From Thermofilum uzonense (GTDB lineage: Archaea > Thermoproteota > Thermoprotei > Thermofilales > Thermofilaceae), in the NCBI RefSeq assembly GCF_000993805.1, contig NZ_CP009961.1, forward strand, positions 1,264,453-1,328,452: a stretch of DNA of 64,000 nt, written 5' to 3'. The notes under the pieces are model-generated. The model was not told the DNA's origin and searched no databases. It saw nothing but the letters and a program-made list of their open reading frames with translations. The translations under genes and the position numbers were made by a program. This document shows positions 19,252 to 28,524 of the stretch, in pieces; position 1 is the stretch's first letter, and each line of letters opens with the position of its first letter.

Positions 19252-20511
19252 TTAGCTCCCCACAGGTGACCAGGTGTCACTAGCTGTTGTGTATGTTGCC
19301 ACGGTGACCCACTTGTAACCTTCCTGTGTTTTTACGATTGCCCATGCAGCGTAGTCTCCCGCTGATCTGTCTCCGTTTTGGTCTAGTGCTGTGTTTCCTG
19401 TTACTCCGTAGTAGTGTTGTGCTATTGTTGGTAGTGCTTTTGCTATTGTTTCGCCGTTGTATTGTCCTGTCGTCATTACTGCTAGGGCTATTAGCCAGGC
19501 AGCATCATAAGCATTCATAGAATAAGCATCCGGATCCTCTCCGTAAATACTCTTGAAGCGGGCCTTAAAGGCTGTCTGAAGCGGGTTTGAAGCCGGCTCC
19601 CAGTTGGTGCTTGGAAGACCTCCTAAGGAAACGATAATGTCTCCGATCTGTTGAGCCATCTTAGACGAGCCTGAGGAACCATCTGTTCCGAACCATTTGA
19701 GGTGGGCTAGCGTGGGGTTTTGTGCTGCAGCCTGTATCACCCTTATCCCGTCGTCCTCGAAGCTCACGAGCACAACTGCTGTGTCAGGGCCTAGGGCCGC
19801 GGCCTGCTGCGCGAGCCTCGCAGCCTCCCCTGAGAGGTCCTGGGCGTTGGGGTCGTAGGGTATGCCTGCAACCCTCCCGCCGAGCTCCTGGAACCTAGCA
19901 GTGAAGGAGTCGTAAAGCCCCTTGCCCCAGGCGTCGTTCCTGTATATGACGACCGCAGACTTGAAGCCACTACTCCACACAAGCCTGGCCAGGGCCCTAC
20001 CCTGATAGTTATCATTGGGAACCACCCTGAAGATATAGTCACCCGGAATAGCTAGAGAGGGGGCCGTTGACGACTGAGAAATTATAACTATCTTGTTGGC
20101 GTCTGCGAACTGTTTAACACTGCTCACCTCGCTACTCGCCATGGGGCCAACTATGGCCTGGACGCCTTGAGCAGCTAGAACCTGTATCTTGGCCCTAGCC
20201 TGCTCAGGGCTAGTAGCAGTATCCTCGACTAAAAGCTTGAAACGGAAAGGAGACCCAACACTCTCGGCGAAAGCATTAATATCCTGAACCGCAAGCTCGA
20301 GGGCGTGCTGGTTTCTCTTACCGAAGGATGAAAGGTCTCCTGTAAGTGGTAGAAGTGCTCCTATAGGAACCGTTATTATCTGAGTGGATGCTGAGGATGA
20401 TTGTCTAGGGGCTATAAAGTATCCTAGTATGACTCCAAGGAAAAGGGCTACAACTACAAGTGCAGTCGTTCCGACTAGTGCACGTTTGTTTTTAAATCCC
20501 TGCTGAGTCAT
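19252..20511 (-). CDS. livK: Amino-acid ABC transporter substrate-binding protein (LivK/LivJ type)
   Basis: 419 residues from the ATG at 20511; an ATG at 20544 in the same frame would add 11 residues and cannot be excluded. An N-terminal hydrophobic segment (about residues 10-33) followed by a Ser/Thr-rich linker anchors the protein outside the membrane. The periplasmic-binding fold starts at VPIGALLPLTGDLSSFG and includes VEDTATSPEQARAKIQ and MASSEVSSVKQFA. It captures a branched-chain amino acid or related ligand and delivers it to LivHM. First gene of the operon; a TATA-like AATTTTAAAA lies at about 20590-20600. Confidence 0.9.
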   Translation of the reverse strand: MTQQGFKNKRALVGTTALVVVALFLGVILGYFIAPRQSSSASTQIITVPIGALLPLTGDLSSFGKRNQHALELAVQDINAFAESVGSPFRFKLLVEDTATSPEQARAKIQVLAAQGVQAIVGPMASSEVSSVKQFADANKIVIISQSSTAPSLAIPGDYIFRVVPNDNYQGRALARLVWSSGFKSAVVIYRNDAWGKGLYDSFTARFQELGGRVAGIPYDPNAQDLSGEAARLAQQAAALGPDTAVVLVSFEDDGIRVIQAAAQNPTLAHLKWFGTDGSSGSSKMAQQIGDIIVSLGGLPSTNWEPASNPLQTAFKARFKSIYGEDPDAYSMNAYDAAWLIALAVMTTGQYNGETIAKALPTIAQHYYGVTGNTALDQNGDRSAGDYAAWAIVKTQEGYKWVTVATYTTASDTWSPVGS

Positions 20512-20667
20512 TGTGGTCTCTCTTAGAAGTGATTTTTTAAGCATTCCGCTTCAATTGTTATGTTTGATTCAAGCGATCGTGTCTTGGCTTTTAAAATTTT
20601 CTACAGAAAGTTATATTAATACTGGAAGATCTTTCTTGAGAAGATCCGTAAGGGATGTAGCGGAGCC

Positions 20668-20686
20668 ACCTAACAAATCGTTAGGT
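20668..20686. repeat. Short inverted repeat upstream of livK
   Basis: ACCTAAC-AAATC-GTTAGGT, a perfect 7-bp stem with a 5-base spacer, lies about 70 bp upstream of the probable livK TATA box and 140 bp before moaA. It could be an operator, but I see no second copy in the window. Confidence 0.35.
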
Positions 20687-20824
20687 TCAAAAACCGAGTA
20701 GACAAGTATTAATAATAAAACCAAGATTATCAAAAAAGACTCTACTTTAGTTATACCTCTATCATTATTTTAGCTGAACATAACGCTTAAATCTTTTCCC
20801 GAATAGTTTCGTAATGGTGTTTGA

Positions 20825-21805
20825 TTGCTTGTCGATAGATTTGGCAGGCCCCTGAATAACCTTAGAATCTCTGTGACAGGTAAATGCAACTACAACTGTA
20901 TATTCTGTCACCGAGAAGGTGAAGAAAATACCCCGGATGAGCTGACAGCCGACGATATAGAGCTTGTAGCGAGTGCTGCCTATAAGCATTCAATAAAGTC
21001 TTTCAAACTTACAGGTGGAGAACCTCTTATTCGACGGGATATCGCAGAGATTGTCTCCCGCATTAAGCAACTTGGAAAAGACGTGGAAGTATCAATGACA
21101 ACCAACGGGTTCTATCTATCCGAATATGCTGGAAAACTGACTGAGGCAGGTTTAGACAGGATAAATGTGAGCTTCCACGGGGTGAGCGTCGAAAAATACC
21201 GTGTCATAACCAGAGTCGATGGACGAGACAGAGTAATAGATGGGTTAAAGGCTTTGAGGGAGCACGGAGTCCCTGTAAAGCTTAACTTTGTACTGACAGC
21301 CCTGAACGCCAACGAGGTACGCGACTTACTCGAATTCGCGTCTAGGTTTGAGGCGAATGTCAACATAATAGAGCTTATACCTACTGGTAGGGGAAAGGAA
21401 CAGTTCGACAAGATCTATTTTCCAGTCGAAAAAATCCTTCCATTAATCGAGAGTATGACGGTTAAAGTTGAAAGGAGAGAACTACATAACAGGCCTGTCT
21501 ATGTCCTTAATAACGGTGTCAGAGTTGAGATATTGGCCAACTTCTGTAATCCCTTCTTTTGCCAGAAGTGTACGCGGATACGGCTAACACATGATGCAAA
21601 GTTAAAGCCTTGTCTCAATAGAAACGACAACACCGTAAATATCCTTCCAATTCTTAGAACTCCGAGCCTCAACGGGGACGAGAAAATAAATGCCCTAATG
21701 GAGGCAATAAAAGAGGTAAACTCTAAACGTGAGCCCTATTTCAGGCTGGTTAATGGCAAAGTTGTAACGGCTGATGGCTCCAGCTGTCAGCTGAGGGACA
21801 TATAA
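20825..21805 (+). CDS. moaA: GTP 3',8-cyclase MoaA
   Basis: 326 residues, the radical SAM enzyme of molybdenum/tungsten cofactor synthesis, turning GTP into the cyclic precursor that MoaC rearranges. N-terminal cluster cysteines C21, C25, C28 (CNYNCIFC), GGEPL SAM-binding segment, and a second cluster set in FCNPFFCQKCTRIRLT with KPCL. The start is TTG at 20825 with GGTG before it; ATG at 20814 is out of frame. A TATA-like CTTAAAT at about 20787 agrees. Thermofilum-type archaea would use the cofactor in tungsten enzymes. Divergent from livK. Confidence 0.92.
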   Translation: MLVDRFGRPLNNLRISVTGKCNYNCIFCHREGEENTPDELTADDIELVASAAYKHSIKSFKLTGGEPLIRRDIAEIVSRIKQLGKDVEVSMTTNGFYLSEYAGKLTEAGLDRINVSFHGVSVEKYRVITRVDGRDRVIDGLKALREHGVPVKLNFVLTALNANEVRDLLEFASRFEANVNIIELIPTGRGKEQFDKIYFPVEKILPLIESMTVKVERRELHNRPVYVLNNGVRVEILANFCNPFFCQKCTRIRLTHDAKLKPCLNRNDNTVNILPILRTPSLNGDEKINALMEAIKEVNSKREPYFRLVNGKVVTADGSSCQLRDI

Positions 21806-21865
21806 TGTTAAATTTTTTAATATTAATTCGAAAATGAACAATGAAGGAGGGTAAAAAATAAAAAA

Positions 21866-23206
21866 TTACTCGAGATTTTCAGCGAGAAACTCAGATAGCA
21901 TCTTAAGTTTTACGTTTACTCCGTAAGCCTTTGTCGTCATCCCGATAGTATGCATGCAGCCGACGCATGCCGTTACAACTGTTGATGCTCCCGTTTCCTT
22001 AATCTCGTCGACCTTCGCCTTACCTGCCACGAGCATGTCCTTGTACAGCTTGTCGAGGAAAGACTTCTCAGAGGCTGTCAATTGAAGGCTCATACCTAGA
22101 ATCTTTTCCATCATCTCTTGTGTCGGTGGCACGATGCATGCTATCGAACTACCTCCCCCGCAACACTTGTTGAATATACCGTGACTCCCAAGCTTCACGA
22201 AGCCGCTGGAAACCTGGCTTAAAACCTTCACGGGCTCCTCGATAAGCCCTCCGAAACGGCCCATTTTGCACGGACTGTGCCATGTGACGCTCTCGCTGGT
22301 CGTCTTAAACTTTATCTTGCCTTCATGCAGTGCCTCCTCAACAAGCTCCACAATGTGAACAACCTTGAAACTCGGCTTCTCTCCGATGATTCTAGGAAGG
22401 TCGAACCTGAAGAATGTATAAGGATACCCTCCGTCACTCAAGACAATGTACTCTGGATTCATATCCTTAATGTAGTCATAGATGCGCCTCGCCACTACAC
22501 GTGTCGCCTCATCGTCCCCGGCCAAAGACCCTATAGGAGCCCTCATCGAGAGCGGCTGGTCAGACATCGTCCAGTCTATCCCAAGTTTTTTGAAGAGCTT
22601 AACTGCGCCTATAACGGAGCCCGGTGTCATCATGGCCTCAGCCAGTGATGTTACATAGAGGTATTTGGCGTTCTTCTTGTTGAACTCCACACCCTCCTCC
22701 CTTAACTTGTCGAGCATATTACTCCAAATCTCTTTTAGGCCTTTGTTCTCTAGAAGGGTGTTCGAGGCTTCAGCATCTATCATGGCTTTAAGCAGGGTGG
22801 GAACCCTTCCAACCCTCGCCAAGTACCCTCTAAGTACCTTTATCATTTCTCCGCTGTGGATTCCGAAGGGACATGTAACGTAGCATAGCCCACAGTTTGT
22901 GCACCTGTAGGCCTTCTCGACCCACTCATCGACCTCCTCCTTGGTTTTAGGCGGTCCTGCTCCAAAGAGCCAAGGAAATATCCTTGGGAGAATTTGTACC
23001 TGGGCTCTGTAAAGCTTCCTAAGTAGTTCAGCCTTTTCTACTGGACCGTACTCTTCACCGGCCGCGGTGTATGGACAGTTGACCTCGCATAACCCACAGT
23101 TCACGCAGTTCTCGAAAAAGTGTAGCATAACTGGGTCAAGGTGTTTTAGAGCAGAGCCCATCGCGACTTTAGCCTCCTCAGGGTTGAAGTTTTCCCAGCC
23201 ACTCAT
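21866..23206 (-). CDS. Isp2-like iron-sulfur electron-transfer subunit (HdrD/CCG family)
   Basis: 446 residues. Two [4Fe-4S] ferredoxin motifs sit at the N-terminus: C34, C37, C40, C44 (CVNCGLCEVNCP) and C102, C105, C108, C112 (CTNCGLCYVTCP). The C-terminal half is a cysteine-rich CCG domain (NKCCGGGSS and ACVGCMHTIG) as in HdrB/HdrD/GlpC. It overlaps the membrane subunit gene by 4 bp and ends the hydrogenase operon. In Isp-type hydrogenases this subunit passes electrons between the membrane cytochrome-like subunit and a quinone or cytoplasmic acceptor. The exact acceptor is unknown. Confidence 0.82.
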   Translation of the reverse strand: MSGWENFNPEEAKVAMGSALKHLDPVMLHFFENCVNCGLCEVNCPYTAAGEEYGPVEKAELLRKLYRAQVQILPRIFPWLFGAGPPKTKEEVDEWVEKAYRCTNCGLCYVTCPFGIHSGEMIKVLRGYLARVGRVPTLLKAMIDAEASNTLLENKGLKEIWSNMLDKLREEGVEFNKKNAKYLYVTSLAEAMMTPGSVIGAVKLFKKLGIDWTMSDQPLSMRAPIGSLAGDDEATRVVARRIYDYIKDMNPEYIVLSDGGYPYTFFRFDLPRIIGEKPSFKVVHIVELVEEALHEGKIKFKTTSESVTWHSPCKMGRFGGLIEEPVKVLSQVSSGFVKLGSHGIFNKCCGGGSSIACIVPPTQEMMEKILGMSLQLTASEKSFLDKLYKDMLVAGKAKVDEIKETGASTVVTACVGCMHTIGMTTKAYGVNVKLKMLSEFLAENLE

Positions 23207-23994
23207 AGTGCTCCCCTATTAAATTTAAGGTCGTACCACTCGTGAAGCTTACCGTACCAGTAACCGAAGACGAAGTGCCAGAACTTGGTGAAGGGTAGTG
23301 TCGCGACCAGGAGTTCTGCAAGGAGTATATGAGTCCCGAGGACAAAACGATAAGTCCCTATCTCACCTGAAGGCAGATGATGAGTAGCCATGAAGCCCGT
23401 CACGAGTATGGCTAGTAGTAGGATTAAAGCATACCAGTCACCTATACGGGTGTTTCCTAGCCTGTGAAAAGCCCTTACTATCTTGTCACCTATCTTGTAC
23501 GAGACTCCCAGGATCGCAAGTATTGCCAACAGATCCCCGTTGAGAAGCACTACCAATGGCCCCCAGAGCGTGTTGACGAATGTCCAGGACATGTCCGAGG
23601 CGGGTGTTACGTGTGACAAGACGACGAGATCCGATGAGGTGATCGAAGATGGTATAGCTAGGGGCTTGAGAAGCGAGTATGGCGGGAACCAGTATGAAAA
23701 CATTGCTACGTGCTGTGCTAATAGGAATATTAGGGGGATGACTCCTAGGATATGTAACAGGACTAGCCCGCCGATAAAGTCGCTTTTCCTGCGCTTCAGT
23801 CCTTGAATTAGTGGATCCAGGAAAGTGAAAACTAGACCCACTAGCAGGCTAAGGAATGGTCTTTCCCTCCTAGGAGCTGATGGTCTACCCCGCCATAGGA
23901 AGACATACTTCCCTAACCGGTAGCCTACTCCCAAAAGGAAGATTGCTATGACTATAGGGGGGGCTTGGTATATCGCGATGTCAAGGAGATCCAT
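23203..23994 (-). CDS. Isp1-like membrane subunit of hydrogenase (NarI/DsrM-like)
   Basis: 263 residues with about six hydrophobic segments and His residues spaced as in NarI-type cytochrome b subunits (VLLHILGVIP, QHVAMFSYW, LGTHILLAEL). It probably binds heme b and takes electrons across the membrane between the hydrogenase outside and Isp2 inside. Follows hynL by 7 bp and overlaps isp2 by 4 bp, so the four genes form one transcription unit. Confidence 0.78.
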   Translation of the reverse strand: MDLLDIAIYQAPPIVIAIFLLGVGYRLGKYVFLWRGRPSAPRRERPFLSLLVGLVFTFLDPLIQGLKRRKSDFIGGLVLLHILGVIPLIFLLAQHVAMFSYWFPPYSLLKPLAIPSSITSSDLVVLSHVTPASDMSWTFVNTLWGPLVVLLNGDLLAILAILGVSYKIGDKIVRAFHRLGNTRIGDWYALILLLAILVTGFMATHHLPSGEIGTYRFVLGTHILLAELLVATLPFTKFWHFVFGYWYGKLHEWYDLKFNRGAL

Positions 23995-24001
23995 TCTTTT
24001 T

Positions 24002-25792
24002 TCACCTCACTATCATCTTCTTTATTGTCTTTATGTTCCCAACCTGTATATGGACTGCACAGGCTATGCAAGGGTCAAAGCTCCTGATCGCCCTTACAAA
24101 GTCAAGACCTTCCCACTTCTCGGGAGGCACTTCCTCTGTGATGACACTGTTAGCCACGCTCTGCTCGAAGGGAGACATGCCCCACTTGTCCTTGGGTGAA
24201 ACGTTGCCGGTTGTCGGCGCGTGTATCTGATAGTTAACGATCTTTCCTCCCTCCTGTATAACCCAGTGTCTGACTGTTCCCCTAGGCGCCTCCGTGAAGC
24301 CTACACCAAAGGTTCTTCGGGATGGGGCAACCCATGGCCTAGACGTCTTTGTCTTCCCGCTTCGGACGAGTTCTACAGCTCTCAAGACATTATGCCATGC
24401 ATCAGCTACGTCCACGACCACATTAAATGCTCGTGCAAGGACTCTTTGAAGCGTAGTGGAGTATTGTGGAGCCTTCCACTCGAGGGTCATCTCTTCCACC
24501 ACACTTGCCGGTAGGTCGTCAGCGCCGCCGCTTCTAGGCAGGGTAACCTTCAATACGCCGTTCCCGCTGCCGAAATCGTTTGGCTGGTAGGCCGTTACCG
24601 TTAACCTTGCGATTGGCCCAACCTCGAATGGAACCACTGTACCATCTTTCCAGACAAAGCGTACTGTTGCAGCCCAGTTGTACTTTCCGTTCCAGTCCCT
24701 GGCGCCCGGTTTAGGAATCGTTATCTTGTTCCAGGGATGGTATGCTGGGTCCTGCTTGCCCCATAGGAGCGGGTTACCTTCGGGATCCTTGTCCGTATAT
24801 AATGGGAACTTTCCTGCCCAGTCTTCATAGAAGGATCTATCTACTTGTTCCATGATACTCAGGTTTATCTCCTTGTAGCTCTTTGTGACTAGCTCGCCGT
24901 TCACGAATGCCCCCGGCTTAATGGTACGCTTTGAGGCGGCTTTGTCGATGTTCTTGTAAATGTCCTCAGGCGTCTCGCCGAGAGAAGAATAAACCTCCGG
25001 ATCGTCGAAGACACCACCGCTAACCATGTTGTGTCTTCTATAGGTTAGCCCTTGATCCTTGTAGTTCTCATACTCTTCGTAGAACCAGGTTATGTCCTGC
25101 CAGATAGCGTATAGGAATTTCGCCCACGCTGTTAACTTTGTCAAACGATATGTGTAGCCTATAAGCAGGTATTCTGCGTTCGTGAGATCAGTAGAAATAC
25201 CGCCCGGAATTATAGTGCTCGGGTGGCTGTGCCTGCCGTATATTAAGACACCTCCCTCCCTAGCTATGCGCTGATATTTAACGGTCAGCTGCCATATCTT
25301 GCCCTCAATGGGGTTTAAAGCACGCATTATATCGGATATCTTTGAGAACCCGTGAATATCCCTGTGAGGAGCATCAGTCCTCTCAGCGTCAGCCCATACC
25401 CTGGGTGTCAGCTTCTTCACTATGAGCTCGCTATAGTCGGGCCCGCCGAGCATATTCAAGATCAAGGGGTGGTCGTATAGGGGATCAGTCATAGCGAAAG
25501 CCATGTTTCTTAGCACCACGCCTAGAGGCTCTGGAACAACACCGTAAGCCATATCGACGGCATGCATCGACGCGTTCGCGTGGCTTGCTCCACACACTCC
25601 ACAAATCCTCGAGGTTATGTGGATCGCGTCCTCTGGCGGTCTACCCCTGAGAAAAACTTCGAAACCGCGGAACATTGTGGCGTATACCCATACCTCACTA
25701 GGCTTCCTTGTAGTCGTATCCACAAGAGCCCGCAGCGCAAGGTGGCCTTCAATCCTCGTAATAGGGTCTATAAAAACCTCCCTAACACTCAT
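24002..25792 (-). CDS. hynL: [NiFe] hydrogenase large subunit (Isp-type, group 1)
   Basis: 596 residues holding the NiFe active site. N-terminal motif SRICGVCGASH supplies C64 and C67; C-terminal motif DPCIACAVH supplies C575 and C578. The last 15 residues after H581 are the extension that a maturation protease removes after nickel insertion; a gene for such a protease lies at 27982. The order small subunit, large subunit, Isp1, Isp2 is that of membrane-bound thermophile hydrogenases. It splits or makes H2 at the outer membrane face. The start overlaps the hynS stop by one base (TAATG). Confidence 0.95.
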   Translation of the reverse strand: MSVREVFIDPITRIEGHLALRALVDTTTRKPSEVWVYATMFRGFEVFLRGRPPEDAIHITSRICGVCGASHANASMHAVDMAYGVVPEPLGVVLRNMAFAMTDPLYDHPLILNMLGGPDYSELIVKKLTPRVWADAERTDAPHRDIHGFSKISDIMRALNPIEGKIWQLTVKYQRIAREGGVLIYGRHSHPSTIIPGGISTDLTNAEYLLIGYTYRLTKLTAWAKFLYAIWQDITWFYEEYENYKDQGLTYRRHNMVSGGVFDDPEVYSSLGETPEDIYKNIDKAASKRTIKPGAFVNGELVTKSYKEINLSIMEQVDRSFYEDWAGKFPLYTDKDPEGNPLLWGKQDPAYHPWNKITIPKPGARDWNGKYNWAATVRFVWKDGTVVPFEVGPIARLTVTAYQPNDFGSGNGVLKVTLPRSGGADDLPASVVEEMTLEWKAPQYSTTLQRVLARAFNVVVDVADAWHNVLRAVELVRSGKTKTSRPWVAPSRRTFGVGFTEAPRGTVRHWVIQEGGKIVNYQIHAPTTGNVSPKDKWGMSPFEQSVANSVITEEVPPEKWEGLDFVRAIRSFDPCIACAVHIQVGNIKTIKKMIVR

Positions 25793-27057
25793 TAAGCCTC
25801 ACCCCCCACCTCCTTTAATGAACTTGCCTTCTTACTTTCAATATCCTTAGATATACCATAGGCTAGCCCGATACCCGCGAGCAGTGCGGCAACCGCAGCT
25901 ACGCTTTCCAGGCCGCTGGGAACACGTGGAGCCTGGAGAGGCTTGTAGAACGGCTCGTACGCGTCAGTAAAACCGGGCATAGTACACCCGATACAGACAC
26001 CACCCGTCCTCGTAGGGCCTCCAACGCCGTTAACCCAGCCCAGCTTGTTCCACGGGCAGTTGGAGATAGGCCCCTTACAGCCTACCGCATAGAGACATCT
26101 GTAGCTGTTCTCGCCCGGGTATGCCCTGAAGTCCCCTGCTGCGTATGAACCCGCCCTGGGACACTGCTCGTGAACAGTTTGCCCGTAGATAAATTTAGGC
26201 CTCCAGTATCTGTCCAGCTCCGGCAGGGGTAGCAACCCTTTGGCCCATAACACCAGAGCCGCAAGAGACCTCAGTTGCCCGTCACCGTTAGCTGGGCATC
26301 CAGGCACAGCCATCGCTGGCCTACAATCCTGGCGTATCTCTCCGGGACCGAGGCTACACTGCCCTGATATGAATTTTCTGAATGGCTCCGCCTCTGGGAG
26401 AAGGTTTACAAGTCCCTTGATCCCCCGGATGGGGTCATCGAAGAAGCCCACAGCTCCCGTGGGGCTGTCGCCCCAACTTGAGGAGGGTAGCCCTGGAACC
26501 CTGTCAAGAACCTTGTTTGCGACAAGGCCGCCATAAGAGGCACAATTGCCAATGGACACGACGGCAACAGCTCTGGGTAGGAGCCTCCTCATCCACTCTA
26601 CACAGCTAATTGGCTTACCGTTCTCTTCCCCTATAAAACAGTAGTAGTCGCTTCCGGGAGGCCCTCCGGCCTTCTCATCCTGTGGGAAGCTCCCTTCCAG
26701 CACCAGGACGAACGGGTCAAGCTTTCCTTCGGCCGCCGCCTTAGCGATGTCAAGGGCACTCTCACCCCACTGAGGCATCACGGTCTCGTGGAAAACCAGC
26801 TTCACGTTACCGGGTCCCACGAGGTAGAAAGAGCCGCCGAGAACATCTATAAGGTCAGGCTCAGTTGCCTGTATCAGAGCCGTAGTGTTGCCTGCGCAGT
26901 CTTGAGCCTCAAACCATACAATGTTGATCGACCCACTTTGAGCCTGAGCCGCGGCAAGCTTTACGAGCTCACGCCAGTTGAGCGAAGCTAGAAAAGCAGT
27001 AGTCCCTGCCATTTTGAGAAAATCGCGACGGTTCAAGCCCAAGCCTGATAAGACCAT
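25792..27057 (-). CDS. hynS: [NiFe] hydrogenase small subunit with Tat signal and C-terminal anchor
   Basis: 421 residues. A twin-arginine signal (NRRDFLKMAG at 9-18, then a hydrophobic stretch to about 40) sends the folded dimer outside, and a C-terminal membrane helix at about 383-403 anchors it. Cysteines for three Fe-S clusters are visible (for example GCPAN, EQCPRAG, CIGCTMPGF). The usual proximal-cluster CxxC near the mature N-terminus is replaced by QDCAGNTTA, with a single Cys, a variation worth noting. First gene of the hydrogenase operon. Confidence 0.94.
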   Translation of the reverse strand: MVLSGLGLNRRDFLKMAGTTAFLASLNWRELVKLAAAQAQSGSINIVWFEAQDCAGNTTALIQATEPDLIDVLGGSFYLVGPGNVKLVFHETVMPQWGESALDIAKAAAEGKLDPFVLVLEGSFPQDEKAGGPPGSDYYCFIGEENGKPISCVEWMRRLLPRAVAVVSIGNCASYGGLVANKVLDRVPGLPSSSWGDSPTGAVGFFDDPIRGIKGLVNLLPEAEPFRKFISGQCSLGPGEIRQDCRPAMAVPGCPANGDGQLRSLAALVLWAKGLLPLPELDRYWRPKFIYGQTVHEQCPRAGSYAAGDFRAYPGENSYRCLYAVGCKGPISNCPWNKLGWVNGVGGPTRTGGVCIGCTMPGFTDAYEPFYKPLQAPRVPSGLESVAAVAALLAGIGLAYGISKDIESKKASSLKEVGGEA

Positions 27058-27301
27058 TTTACCACCTTGTCGTTAACTTAACAATATTAGTTTATAATAA
27101 AGCTTTCATATATAATTAGCGATAATTTGAAAAGACTAAGTAAAAAATAAAATTTCAAATCTACTTTTATCAATTCTTTATAATAGATTCGTTTTATTTA
27201 ATACTATTTCTTACATATTAAAATATAAATATATTTATAATTATCAAAACATAAGCTTTATCATAGAAGATTCATCAGATTTATAGCAGGGGTTAAACTC
27301 C
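27058..27301. promoter_or_regulatory. AT-rich divergent promoter region of the two hydrogenase units
   Basis: A 244-bp, strongly AT-rich gap between hynS (leftward) and the gene at 27302 (rightward). Many TATA-like runs occur, so individual boxes cannot be assigned with certainty. No open frame or RNA gene is visible. Confidence 0.5.
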
Positions 27302-27985
27302 TTGAGTCAACAAGACGAGCTAGTCAAATTTATAGTAGCATTAATGAAGACTTACAAGGCACTCGAGCAGGGAACCAAGTCGCTAATCCCCGATGTCAAA
27401 GCCACCGATGCAACAAAACCTCTATACAACCGCATCACAAGCTTCAAGCCGCGCGAGGAAAACATAGACGAGATGAAGAGAACCCTCGTTGAGAGCGGCC
27501 ATGCCGAGATCCTCGAGAAGCTTGAAAAAACACAGATAAAGATACTGATAGGATTCCTCTCTTATTACGGGGAAGAAGGGGAAGTCGTCTACAAAGCCTT
27601 CGAGCATGCCCAAACCCTTCCTGAGTGCAGCCACGTAGTGTTTGAAGATTTCTCGACAGACAGCCTCACGGTAAAATACCTCATAGATAAATACAATCCA
27701 ACCAAGACAAAGATAATAACCCTCAAAAGGCGCGGACGCCAGCCAGGCCTCTACACTTATACTGTTCAGCTGGCCCCTGAGCCTCAAGAAAAGGCAACCG
27801 ACGCGCTCAGAGCTACGCTAGAAGGATCCCTAGACATTGACGACCTCCTCTCTGGCCTCCGCGTATTCACTCCTGGCCTCGAGCTAGAAGTCGTCGAGTG
27901 TGATCCGGGTAGCGGGGACCCATCCTACTGCTCAGACAAGCTCACATCCGTGATCGAGGCTATACACAGGGAACACTGTCAATGA
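27302..27985 (+). CDS. Unknown protein linked to hydrogenase
   Basis: 227 residues, cytoplasmic, acidic and soluble, not recognised. Residues 1-90 look all-helical; from 95 an alpha/beta part follows (VVFEDFSTDSLTVKYLIDKY, KTKIITLKRRGRQPG), and the tail carries several cysteines (VECDPGSGDPSYC, EHC). It starts at TTG with no alternative nearby and overlaps the maturation protease gene by 4 bp. It is divergent from the hydrogenase subunits. Context suggests a chaperone or assembly role for the hydrogenase, but nothing in the sequence proves it. Confidence 0.65.
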   Translation: MSQQDELVKFIVALMKTYKALEQGTKSLIPDVKATDATKPLYNRITSFKPREENIDEMKRTLVESGHAEILEKLEKTQIKILIGFLSYYGEEGEVVYKAFEHAQTLPECSHVVFEDFSTDSLTVKYLIDKYNPTKTKIITLKRRGRQPGLYTYTVQLAPEPQEKATDALRATLEGSLDIDDLLSGLRVFTPGLELEVVECDPGSGDPSYCSDKLTSVIEAIHREHCQ

Positions 27986-28524
27986 AAGCCGAGAAAAAAT
28001 ACCTAATAGTCGGTGTAGGCAACTTACTCTATGGTGATGACGCACTAGGCCCTCTACTTGCCGAGTCGCTCGCGGAGTGCGGAGCTAACAGCATCAACGC
28101 CGAGACAGATGCCTTCACATCTGCCTCATACATAGAGGGGTCTCGATCGGTGATATTCTTAGATGTATTTGACCCGTCATATGGCCCTGAGGGAGAAGTA
28201 GTAAGAGTTAGGATAGATCCCAGGAAACTATCCCGAGAGGAGTTATCCCTACTCATTAGCCGTGAAACAGGTGCGCATGATGTCACACCTGCACATATTG
28301 TCGCGCTGGCATATGCCTCGGGTACATTCAATGGCGAGGCCTGGGTTATAGGACCCGTGGTCAAAGAAACAATGTTTGGCCAACCCCCAAGCAACATTGT
28401 AATCAACTCCATCGAAAAGATACTAGGAGTTTTAGAGGAAACACTACACGAGAAACTAGACAAAGACTGTGTAAGGAAAAGATTCAGTGAAAAAATTGAA
28501 GAGTTGAAGAAGAAGTTATTCTAG
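27982..28524 (+). CDS. Hydrogenase maturation endopeptidase (HyaD/HybD family)
   Basis: 180 residues. The family start GVGNLLYGDDALGP carries the first Ni-sensing acid; EAD/VIFLDVFD supplies the second and ETGAHDVTP the His. It checks that nickel is in the large subunit and then cuts behind the DPCxxCxxH motif, here releasing 15 residues of HynL. Overlaps the preceding unknown gene by 4 bp and runs 9 bp into the convergent ppsA. Confidence 0.9.
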   Translation: MKAEKKYLIVGVGNLLYGDDALGPLLAESLAECGANSINAETDAFTSASYIEGSRSVIFLDVFDPSYGPEGEVVRVRIDPRKLSREELSLLISRETGAHDVTPAHIVALAYASGTFNGEAWVIGPVVKETMFGQPPSNIVINSIEKILGVLEETLHEKLDKDCVRKRFSEKIEELKKKLF

